64,000 nt of DNA from NCBI GenBank assembly GCA_035048495.1, contig CM068552.1:24430154-24494153 (forward strand). The letters are read 5' to 3'. Source of the stretch: Euptelea pleiosperma (Eukaryota > Streptophyta > Magnoliopsida > Ranunculales > Eupteleaceae). Positions 1 through 9,516 of this stretch are shown here, piece after piece; position 1 is the stretch's first letter; every line of letters begins with the position of its first letter. The position numbers and the translations under genes were made by a program. The notes beneath the pieces are model-generated. The model saw only the letters and a list, made by a program, of their open reading frames with translations. It was not told where the DNA came from and searched no databases.

Positions 1-1020
1 CTGGTAGAGTAACTTCTTCAAGAACGACGGTGGTGCACCTGTTGACAAAGCTCCAACGATCAAGTCAGTGTCAGAAAGTCTTGTAAATCTTAGATCAGCA
101 GATCCAGATCTTTTTCTCAGTCTTAAGCATGACATACTTATAGATTGAGAATTGGATGACTCACCTTTCACGCGTCCACTTCTCGCTGATTAGATCCGAT
201 CCAGGAAGAGTTTGTTAGATACAACATCTTCCTGTTAGATCTGAACTTCTCTCATTCGGTTAGTTCTGAAAAGACTATGGTGTTAGTCTTGCGTGGCAAA
301 TATCTCGAATGAGAGAAAGCGGCAAAAAAATAATACTCATTGAACCTATTACCATATGGCACTATTTGAATAGATGATCCACATGTAATAGATACAACAG
401 TTAGGATACTTAGTTGTTTTAGTCGAGTTTGATGTCCTTTATTTGTCAGGATATGTTGTATGTCAAACCCGTTGAGTATGCTGTTTGACTTTGTCGGGAT
501 GAGATATAGGTTGATCTCGTTGAGTATATTGTTGAACTTGTTGGGAAGAGTTGTCGGTTGATCCCGTTGAGTGTATAGTTCGAACTTGTCGGGATGAGCT
601 GAATGTTGGTCCCGTCAAGTATATTGTTGAACTTGTCGAGATGAGTTGTTGGTTGATCCCATCGAGTATACTGTTCGACCTTGTCGGGATGAGTTGAAGG
701 TCTATCCCGGCAAGTGAAATGTTGTTCTAATATGTCGGAAAGTTTGAATGCTTTACCAACATATTTATTGTTAGGACTTCAATGCATTCTATTACTAACT
801 TGTCCCAAGGTGCACTTTCTTTGGATGTCTCATCTGACACGTGGCTCTTTCTGCAAATGGACAACGTGCGACTGAAGAAGGTGGATAATTGCCTTTGCCT
901 TCTACGGCGCATTTATTCACACATGCTAGGTGACGCCAGGTGTCTACCTTTCGTATCTCACATGTGCCGCTCCAATGACATGTGTAATCATATTACTTGT
1001 CATAAAATATGGTACCCACA
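1..1020 (-). mobile_element. Tat-like Ty3/gypsy LTR (3' LTR, truncated by window edge)
   Basis: This stretch matches the complete solo LTR at 25391-26012 plus 36390-37116, including its promoter-distal part and the degenerate repeats in the middle. It ends with CCCACA at 1015-1020, the complement of the TGTGGG that starts the complete copy. The bases that follow (1021-1035) read on the minus strand as a purine tract, which marks this as the 3' LTR of a minus-strand element. The first 100 bp or so of the LTR lie outside the window. Assignment to the Tat lineage is inferred from the antisense gene next to it, so the lineage is less certain than the LTR call. Confidence 0.75.
480..735. repeat. 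Degenerate tandem repeat inside Tat-like LTR
   Basis: Motifs of the form TTGTCGGGATGAG and GATCCCGTTGAGTATA alternate about every 45-52 bp, in roughly five diverged units. The same motif family forms the cleaner 84-bp array at 36390-36843 in the other LTR copy. Confidence 0.7.
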
Positions 1021-1035
1021 TCGCCCCCCTTTCGA
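1021..1035 (-). other. Polypurine tract of Tat-like element
   Basis: The minus strand reads AAAGGGGGGCGA directly next to the LTR end at 1020. This is the usual position and composition of the plus-strand primer of an LTR retrotransposon, and it fixes the element orientation as minus. Confidence 0.65.
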
Positions 1036-1354
1036 GGAGATCGAGAAGCTGCTATCGTATCTTCTGAAAATGATCTTGATCGTTTATGCTACATGGCATG
1101 TTCTTGATCGTTGGATCTTCCACCAGTCATTCGACCGTCGTTCTTCTCATTTAATGTTGCATCTATCGATGTCATAACAGAGAAACGTGTCCGTACGGGT
1201 GTGAAGCCCAACGTACGACCGTCAAATGGAATGATTTAAGCGTACAATACTCAAGGCAGCAGGCCGTCAAATCGTCGGAATGATAGTTTTTAAATTTTTG
1301 GCGCCCGAGGTTTGTTAACGTCAGATAGTCGGTTTGTTAACACCAGACTCGTCT

Positions 1355-1363
1355 CTATAAATA
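1355..1363 (+). promoter_or_regulatory. TATA box of the antisense gene in the Tat-like element
   Basis: CTATAAATA lies about 220 bp upstream of the first ATG of the plus-strand gene (1582). Upstream, near 1210-1285, the phrase CGTCAAATsGnnGGAATGAT occurs twice in slightly different forms. The region 1036-1581 holds no convincing ORF and reads as promoter and 5' UTR. Confidence 0.5.
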
Positions 1364-2294
1364 GGTCTGAACCCCTCTTTTCACCATTTTTACCTCTTCG
1401 TCCAATGCGCTGTGCGATTTCAAGCTCTGGTTCGTCTTCTTCCTGAAGGTACTCGTTGTGTTTAACCGAAGTTTCTCTAGCACAACACCTTGCCTTCATC
1501 GGTCTCCTTCGTAATCTGGTATTTGTATCTCTTTTTTTCCATCCTCTGTTTTTACCCCTTCCCCCTCTCTTAATCAGAATCATGAGGGATGTGATAGTTT
1601 TAGAAGACAGTATTGAGTTACCCAGGCATGAGCCTGAAGGGTTTAATCTCCTCTTGGAAGAGGGGAAAACCTCTGATTCGATAGATCAGGCCATCAACAC
1701 TATGTGGTTGGGCCTGATAAAGAACAAGAAGTAGCTCCTGCGATCGAATCAATAGTGGAACTTGACGTTCCAGGTCTGATAATACGAGTCCCCTGCCGTG
1801 GAAATGACCCATATATTGTGGGTCTAAGAAAGGAATTCGAAATTCCGGCTTCTATGTTCATACAGATCGGGGTTCGTCATGGAGAGCCGACCAATCCCGG
1901 AGAGATTAGTATTACTCGGCCTCAGCTGAAGTTTGGGATGTTTCTTCCCCTCCCCCCTCTTGTACGGGAAGTACTTCGTTTCTACGACAATGCTCCCGGT
2001 CAAATGAATAGCAATTTTTGGAGTTTGATGGCTAGAGTTGACTATTTCAATGCCTCTAGCAAACATAAGACCAGTCTTCTCCAGATCGACTTCTTGTACC
2101 AGATTCCACGGATCCCTTAATGTTCTGGACATTAGCTACTAGGAATAAGGCTATGAAGTTTGTTGAGAACCTGCCTACTAGTCATAAAGGATGGCACTCC
2201 AATCCTCTCCTGGTGACATGGTCCTGGGAGTTTGATGAACGTGTAGAGGAGGTTCCTCCTAGAAGCAGGGTTAGATCGAACTTTAACTTTAAAG

Positions 2295-2379
2295 GTAAGC
2301 TCCTATGCATTTCATCAATTCTTGATTTAAGAACAGCAATATCCCGAGAATTCTAACCCCTTTCGCTTGTTGTTTGCAG
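2295..2379 (+). other. Intron 1 of antisense gene
   Basis: The donor is AAAG|GTAAGC and the acceptor is TGTTTGCAG|A. Removing 85 bp joins ...FNFK to DFVRPSLK in frame. Confidence 0.6.
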
Positions 2380-2774
2380 ATTTTGTAAGACCCTCATTGA
2401 AATACCCTACTGGGATAGAAGGTAAAATTGAATATATTCTCAAGAAGATCCCAACGATAGTAAAATTCTGGACGCTTGCCGGGCGGTTTCTTCCACAGTC
2501 TCAACTGTCGGTTCTTCCCAAGAACCCCACTAGCTCATTTGCTCCCGGGATCTCTATCGGGGAGAGCGGCAAAATCCCAGAGGGAATGAGCCCTGACGTA
2601 CTTCTCAAAAGAAAGAGGAGGCTTCAACCTGAGGCCCATGCGTCGGGTTCCCCAGAACCTCAATCTTCCCAATCTCCTTCTGACTCTCTGCCAATTGCCG
2701 AATATTCTAGGCATCCAGACAGTCATTTGGAACCAACGAACGAACTTGCCCATCAACTAGCCAGGACTGAAGAG

Positions 2775-2837
2775 GTAAACGTCTCATCTTCCTATTTCCT
2801 CCAGAACTTATTCTGATAATATATTCTGTTAATGCAG
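2775..2837 (+). other. Intron 2 of antisense gene
   Basis: The donor is GAG|GTAAAC and the acceptor is AATGCAG|ATG. Removing 63 bp joins TEE to MTSKKDQ in frame, phase 0. This is short for a plant intron but within the possible range. Confidence 0.5.
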
Positions 2838-3547
2838 ATGACAAGCAAGAAAGATCAAATGAATTGCACCGATTTTCTTCGCCATGTAATAGCTCCATGG
2901 CCCAAGAAGAGGAAATTGGTAAGAGGCCTGATGCTAGAACTTGATGCCTCCAGTTTTCATCCTACTGAAGGTATCTCTCTTATCCCAGCATCACTCATTC
3001 CTACTACCATTCCCCAATCATCTCCTTAACCAGCAAGTCCAAGCCCGATACTTCAATGGGTAGATCCTTCTCCTGCTTTAATTCCCCCCCCCTTCGGGAT
3101 TCCCGTTTCTATTATCAAATCAATGAGCTCAGGTTGTAACCCCGTCGTCCCAAGACTTAATCCCTCATCTGCCAGCCAATCTTCAACGACTCGGTGGAGT
3201 GAGCACTTCTGCAGGTGAGAGACCTGTACCACCTACACCTCGGGCTTCATTCCCGAATGTGACTTATTTTGATATGGTAGATAGATGGATATTGAAAAAA
3301 GAGGCTTACCAGAGAAAGCATCCCATTGTAGGTATTTCGGAGTTCGACAACGGGCAACAATATGTGATCAAGGCTGGATGCTTGGACGACGGGAAACCAA
3401 TCTCGGGGGAGAGCTCAATCGCGGACCCTAGGGTGGCGATGAAGTATATTGAGCAAATATGTCTGCCTAAAGACAGACTTTGCTATGTCGATTTAACTGA
3501 TCCGACGGCGATCCATGATGTATTGAGCCGCTCTATTCTTGATCGAG

Positions 3548-3618
3548 GTAAGAACTATTCTTTGGATGTTTGTTTTCTTCATCTGAATTCCAATTCTAAC
3601 TCTTTCATATTCTTGCAG
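3548..3618 (+). other. Intron 3 of antisense gene
   Basis: The donor is GAG|GTAAGA and the acceptor is TTCTTGCAG|AC, 71 bp apart. The intron is AT-rich and also stays open by chance, but its translation is low-complexity and unlike the flanking exons. Confidence 0.55.
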
Positions 3619-3903
3619 ACTGCCCATTCATATGTCAGACTCAGAGATTACGTGACGGATGTCACTAATCGATATGAGGAGGGAAAGAAGAAAGTTGCTG
3701 ATCTTGAAGCTGATGTGAAATCTTGGGAAGCTGATCTAAAATCCCGTGAAGATCAGTTCCAAACTATTCTTCAATCTAGCCAAAGCTAATAACGAGATTG
3801 AAAAACTGTAGAGGGAAGCTGAGAGATCTCGTCAGGTTGCTTATCAACTTGAGAAATATTTACAGAAGGTGACTGTCGAGAGGGATGAGATAGAGAAGGG
3901 GTC

Positions 3904-4208
3904 TGTCCAATGACAAGGTTTGACCATTATATTTTATTCATTTTAAATCTATTCCTATGGCCACTAAGTCACTTACCTTCCTAAGCGAGTGTACACGATC
4001 TATAACCAACAAATGGGTAGTTACTCAGATGACACCTGTCGTCAACCGTCTAATTCTTGTTGTCTCTATCTTCTAGTCTTCATGTAGTCGGCGAAGTATG
4101 TGTACTACGACATCTTCACACTACACTGGTGCTCGTAGGAACGGTTACAAGAATGTTTTTATGTCAAACGGAATCTTTGCCAAATTGAATTTGAAAATAT
4201 TCCTTACA
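3904..4208. repeat. 300-bp direct repeat, left copy
   Basis: This starts TGTCCAATGAC and ends ATTCCTTACA, and aligns along its length with 16581-16874. In the pre-insertion sequence the two copies would have been about 1.1 kb apart. See the rejected list for why I do not call them LTRs of a small element. Confidence 0.7.
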
Positions 4209-4716
4209 ATTTTTACGTGGAAACCTTAGCCAAGGAAAACCACGGGACCACATCTAGACGAAAAGTATCACTAACTGGAAAGTTAAACGAAACAAAGGTT
4301 ACCTACGCAGTACCGTTGCAAATACAACTTCCAACCTTAGCCAAGGCCTTCTGACGATGCGTCCACGTCCTCTGAATCAACGCTACGAGTCTACGCGCGC
4401 CCTCCCAGCCAAGAAGCCTTGTCCGCTTGTTCAATTTGGTACACACCAAACCTACCATCGATCGGCTACTCCGATCATAATTCTCAATACTCAAGCCTTT
4501 GTTGAAGGTGAAGGATTCAGTACACCCTGAACCCTAGGTTGCTCAATGGTGTTGAGTCACACTGGTACACTCAGGCTACTATGTCAAATAACTAAGTGGA
4601 AGACCTAAGCTGTGTAATGGATCAAGTACTTGGCTTTGATCAAGAAGAGGAACAAGCTCACAAGATGTTTATGAGATAACTAGGCTGTTTACTCTTCGAA
4701 TGGACACTCTAATAAA
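3904..4716 (-). mobile_element. Copia-like LTR/leader fragment, left part (split by E1)
   Basis: Read on the minus strand, this continues from 16005 across the E1 insertion. It contains the phrase family GTGGTTTTCCTTGG...GGTTTCCACGTAAAAAT (complement at about 4215-4245), which is common near the 3' end of plant copia LTRs. Bases 3904-4208 are a direct copy of 16581-16874. No coding sequence is recognisable. The left edge at about 3900-3904 abuts the decayed antisense gene without a visible TSD, so this is probably an old truncated copy. Confidence 0.4.
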
Positions 4717-4721
4717 TAAAC

Positions 4722-7559
4722 TGAAAGTAGGATTTTCCGCGTCGTTGGTGACGGAAACCCTAATTCCAACTAAATTTGTATCTTTTCCAATTTAATTCCT
4801 ACAAAATATGCGATATTGTATAGGGATTCGTGTCGGATGTCGATCCGCACTCGGGGTTAGTTTGATTAGCGCGAATTAGAACATTAAATGACGGATTTTC
4901 TTCATAGAAATTAATGGAAGTGATGAGAATGATGGATCGAGGTGATTTTAAAACATGATTTAGGGAATTTTTTTAGAGAGAGAAAAATGCTGCAAATATC
5001 AAGAGCATGAAAAACCCAGATAAAGTAAAACATGAAATGTATACTATTGCAATCAAATAATAAAGAAAAACTAACTTTTATTCAAAGTGATTAAATCCTT
5101 ACAACCATTGACAGAATTAAACTAAGTTTAGAAACCAACAACTAGAAAGAAAAACAAAGAATTTTAGAGAGAGAAAATCTTAAAAACTTAGAGAGAGAAA
5201 ATTAAAAGAGGAAGTATTCCTAGAGAGAGAGAACTAGAGAGAGAAAGGAAAATCTAAAGAGTCTAGAGAGAGACAGAGAAATAGAGAGATAAAGAGGAAA
5301 AATAAGAGAATTAGATGGAAAGAGAAATAGAGAGAGAAAACTCTTACTTGAAGAGGAGAGATCGTGAGCATGTGCAACGCCTAGAAGAGGGAGGTGTTGA
5401 TCGGTGCACCTGCAAATGGAAGGTGCAAGAAGGCAGCAGCACATCTCATGCTTGTGGCACATTGGTAGAGAAGGGAGGAACCACCCCTTTCAGTCCGGTG
5501 GAGAAGAACTCATGGTGGGACCTCCTGGAGAGAGGATCTTGTCGGAGTAGCAGATTCGGCCGGCTATGGAGCAGGGTGCAACGGTGTTAGGAGAGGGTGG
5601 AGTTGTTGGACGTGTCGTAGGTGTTGATTGAGACGATGAGGTCTGCAACGGTGAAGCCACTCCTCTTGGACGAGCCGTGGAGATGGTGGCCCGGCTAGGT
5701 GGTGATGTGCAAGGGCATGTGTTGACGGCTTGGAATTGAGAAGGTTGCAGCAGGTTACAGCAGCGGTAATGGAGGTTTGAACGAACAGAAACTGGCTGGA
5801 AAGATGGAAATACTTTGGAACGTGGGAGGAGAGAAGAGAGGAGGCGGTAAATGGTGGTGCTGTGGATGGAGGCCACCGATAGGAGAGGAGAACAGCAGCA
5901 GGTTACTGTGCAAGTTTCCGGCGAGCTTCTCGCCGTAGAAGACGACCGGAGTTGCACCTGCAACTCCGGTGGAATTAAAGGAGAAGAAGAAGAAGAAGGA
6001 GGATAAGAAGAAGAAGAAAACGAAGAGGAAGAAGAAAGAGAAGAAGAAGAAAGGAAAGAAGTGGGGGAAAAGCTCACCGTTGCATGCTGTAAAAGAGGAC
6101 GGTGGTGGAGCACGGTTCGCCGGCCAGAGTTGCAGACCTGCAACTCCAACAAAAGAAGAAGAAAACGAAGAAGAAGAAGAAGAAGAAGAAGAAGAAGAAG
6201 AAGAAGAAGAAGAAGAAGAAGAAGGAGAAGGAGGAGGAGGAGCGCCACCAGCTCGCTGGCCGGGTTTGCCAGAAAAGAAAGGAGAAAGATGAAGGAAGAA
6301 GGAAAAGGAGAAGAGGGGGGGAGAGAGCCAAAAAGGAGAGGGGTCTTAGGGTTTTCAACCCCTCTTCACAATGAGAAACAGTGGGTTTCTCAACTTGGAA
6401 ACTCACGGTTTCTAAAAAATATTTTTTTTATTTTTTTATTTTTTTATTATTTTTTTTATTTTTATATTTGAACTTGCGGGCTCGAGGTTTATGGGCCGTT
6501 TGGCCATAAGGTTGATTGATCACTAGGCCAAGAGATGATGCCACGTGTCTGCCAGTGGTTGGCCAAATGGGAACGCTAAAAAATGTGGGCCCAGAGTGCA
6601 TCGGCCATGGGCCAGAAGGCAGGTAAGTAGGATAGTGGGCCACAGGGCTCGATGGATGTGGGTTAGGGTGCGTTTGGTTGCCAGGGGAGAAAAATGCATT
6701 TTTCTTTCCTCGGAGATCGAGCTCTGCTCTCTCTCTCATCTACAATCAACCGTAGGATCAACCGAGTTCTAGAGATTGAGATTTTACAATGGAGATCGGG
6801 TGGGTGATAGGATGGATGATCGAATGATCTGAGGCACGATCGGATGGTCGGATGCATAGAATTGATAGATCAGATGGCGATCTATAGAGATCCAACGGCC
6901 CGATGGAAGATCCAATGGTCAGAAAGCTAAGGGAGATGAGACAGAGCCAATGGGCAGGAGTTCTGGGGTTAGGTCAATAGATTCGAGGACCGAGAGATGA
7001 AGAGAGAGAGAATAAGGAGAGATGAGAGAGAAAATATCAGAAAAAGTATTGGCAGAGGGTCATGAACCCTGGTTTTCAATTGTTCTTCACTTGAGCTTTG
7101 CCAGTAGAGCAGGCCATCATTTGATGTGGCTTTAAATGCTTTGGTTCTTCTCTTGGTTATCAGTTCTCCCGCTCTCATGGTTCCTTGGGCCAGCTCTTCG
7201 ATCCCCTTGTTCAGCCCGTAATAGGCTCATATCTTCTAGACATAGCCTGTGGACTCTTTAAGCTTTGATAATGGGCTTTCATGATCCATGTGGGCCCATA
7301 AGTCTCGAGAATCATCCAATCAGGGTTTCCTGCGACAAAAGAAGCGCGTAATGAGACTTAATCAGCACGGCTTAATATCTAAACTTCTAAAAATGTGTTT
7401 AATGCATGCAAATATACCATTTCGTCCAGAAAAGTGTGTTCTACGCAATGAGATAGACTCTTACGTAGAAAAGTGGATAATTAGAGCAGTTTTACGTAGG
7501 AGAGTGCGATAATGCTAAAAGGATAATTGCTTAAAATAAGCACTTTTGAGCGAATATCA
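4722..7559 (-). repeat. E1 3' LTR
   Basis: The LTR is 2,838 bp with TG...CA ends. Read on the minus strand it starts TGATATTCGC and ends CCTACTTTCA. It contains purine-rich AGAGAG stretches, a GAA microsatellite at 6156-6225, and two palindromic hairpin motifs near 5946 and 6125. Short ORFs here are translations of simple repeats and I do not treat them as genes. Confidence 0.9.
6156..6240. repeat. GAA microsatellite in E1 3' LTR
   Basis: An almost uninterrupted GAA run, shorter than the matching double run in the 5' LTR (14536-14670). The two LTRs of one insertion start identical, so the difference arose after insertion. Confidence 0.9.
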
Positions 7560-7571
7560 CAACCCCCAACC
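7560..7571 (-). other. E1 polypurine tract
   Basis: The minus strand reads GGTTGGGGGTTG immediately before the 3' LTR start TGATATTCGC. The core GGTTGGGGGT recurs at 9153-9162 and 9440-9449. Confidence 0.8.
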
Positions 7572-9516
7572 AGCATATTGCCAATCCTTGGCAATTAGTG
7601 CGAAATAAATGAGCTTAAAAGGGCTCTGCACATGCTGCCCACTTTTTCATATTAGCTCCGGGAAAACACTGTTCGTCATATCATTGAATTGATGCAAAAA
7701 CAGTTACATGTTAGCGAAGAGTTTGAAAGTCTTGGCAAGACTACAGACTGATAATCATGACCCAGAATAGTTAGACTCTGCGTGTGTGTGTGCTAAACAT
7801 TCTCATCATCCGACAGTAAATATTTCCAGATCACCTCTAAGTTTTTATGCCTCGACCTCAAATCTCACATGTTTAGCACTCAGAATAGAATCACACAAGA
7901 AGGGTTTTCTTCTTTTCTCTCAATTTATATGTGAGGAGATGTATTTAATATAAAGATGCAAAAGATCTCACATATGTTTTATTTGAAGGAAGGACATCTT
8001 TAACAGAAGAAGATCTCTTGATTGGAATACCACTTCACTCGAGAACGTCAGATCAAACTCTATAGCTTCTCATTCTCCAATCTCCACATTTTATGATCGT
8101 GCTACCCTAGAATCAAATAGGACTTTCTTGGGTTGTAATGAGGCTTAGGTCAGGTGTAGAGAGATAAAGGGATACAGGATTTCAAAGATCTTGAGAGGAT
8201 ATTGCCATTTTCTTGCATTTTTCCTGTGGCGTAACACCATTATCTGGTTCTTTTTCCTTTTTTTTTGTATTTTTCTCTTTTTCTTGATATTTCTGAGACT
8301 GCTCAATTTCTTTTCAGCTCTTCTTCATACTTTCTTTCTATATTTTGTTTTCAGCTTGAACCACTTTCTTTTCCTTTTGATTCTTCTTCTTTACTTTTCT
8401 TTTCACTGTACACCCACATCAGTTATTCTTCATCCTTCTCAAAAGTAGGGTAGCTAGTAACACTTCGTAGCTGAACTGAGTTTTTGGTTGATGGGCTTAA
8501 CAAGAAAAGGCTTTTATAGAAAGGTTCAAAGGGTTTCTAGTGAAGTATAATTCAGGGGAGTAAAAAGGCTGAATGGTTCAGAAAAATGGCCTAAATTATT
8601 TTCTAGGGTTTGCACTATCATGTATACTGTCTTGACTGGATACAGAGAAGGTTCTGTCGTAGTAATCCAATGTTGATGTCGTTCCGAGTTTTATGATCGA
8701 AGCAAATGATAATGAGATCTCTCAACGAATATTGCGGGCATGAAGAATATAGAGTCATCTTGTGACTCAGAATTGTTGTATATCCCTCTGAATTGATTAA
8801 AGACTCGAAAGCTCACTGGGTTAGGTCTCCATAATTATTCTCACAGGATCTCTAGAATTTCTAAACTTAGGATGACTCTGATGTTGATAGTGTACAATTG
8901 TGCCGAATCTGAGTTTTTTAAAGTTTTCAAAACTGATGTCACGCTTGACTTGACTCAACGCTAACAAAAATTGACATCCTCAATATTGACTTAACGGAGG
9001 TTTTCAGCTAATCAAAGTCAAGGTATTTGACACATTTTTGAAATTCTAGAAAACTTTTGGAGAACATCGGAAATCACCCCAAAAACAATTTTTGTTTTGT
9101 TTTTTTTTTTTTTTTTTTATCAAAATGAAGACATGAGTTTTGGGAAATATCCACCCCCAACCAAAATACAGCACCGTCCTCGGTGCTCATGACCGGGACA
9201 TAAAATGATGAAAAATTAGTGATGATGATGCAAAGATTCAGGAAGGATGTTACCAAGTCGGCAGAAACTCGACAGTGTGTGGTACCTGATGATCGGAAGA
9301 ATGAATGTACCTGCATTTCCAAAGATATAACAATAATAACAAATGCATGAGACTCATGTACTCTAAGAATACCGGAATTGCCTTTCCAAAAGCGCTAAGT
9401 TTTACGTCTTCAGCCAGACATGACGGGGGTATATCAAGTACCCCCAACCAGGTTAAAACTCATGGAGACTGAGTGAATCTGCAGTCTTCCTGACATCTAA
9501 GGTGGAACGGAGACAA
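7572..9516 (-). other. E1 3' noncoding region
   Basis: About 1.9 kb between the coding remnant and the PPT, strongly conserved in E2 (28043-29990) and E3 (43656-45558). It contains two internal copies of the PPT core and AT/CT-rich stretches. I see no env-like ORF on the element's coding strand. The hydrophobic plus-strand reading frame near 8191-8448 is a CTT/TTT-rich artefact. Confidence 0.7.

Larger units (their letters stand above)
1582..3900 (+). pseudogene. Decayed 'putative gypsy-type transposon' (Transposase_28-like) antisense gene
   Basis: This is an intron-containing plus-strand gene, antisense to the LTR element that carries it. Translation from ATG 1582 starts MRDVIVLEDSIELP. A shift near 1710 moves it into a frame carrying PPLVREVLRFYDNAPGQ, which resembles the conserved core of plant Transposase_28 (PF04195) proteins. 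A second shift near 2110 leads into MFWTLATRNKA and HKGWHSNPLLVTWSWEF. Canonical GT-AG introns fit at 2295-2379, 2775-2837 and 3548-3618. The C-terminal part (3619-3780, VADLEADVKSWEADLK) is a heptad-rich coiled coil that breaks off at about 3900, where other repeat sequence begins. Plant Tat-lineage elements are known to carry such antisense extra ORFs between pol and the 3' LTR, and position and orientation fit here. The frameshifts, an in-frame stop near 3027 and the lost 3' end make it a pseudogene. Family assignment is from memory of the motif pattern. Confidence 0.55.

Noticed and set aside
5490..6248. Long poly-Leu and Glu/Lys/Arg-rich reading frames over GAA tracts (also at 14248-14961 and 42379-42647)
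   Set aside because: They are translations of a GAA/CTT microsatellite in several frames and both strands inside LTRs; length varies with the repeat.
8191..8453. Hydrophobic plus-strand reading frame conserved in E1 and E3 (8191 and 44273), resembling a membrane or env-like protein
   Set aside because: It is on the strand opposite to the element's genes, arises from CTT/TTT-rich DNA, is broken in E2 and has no signal or envelope features.
9153..9449. Internal PPT cores as the border of a second, older LTR
   Set aside because: No TG...CA LTR start or LTR-like sequence lies next to either internal core; E1, E2 and E3 are collinear through it.
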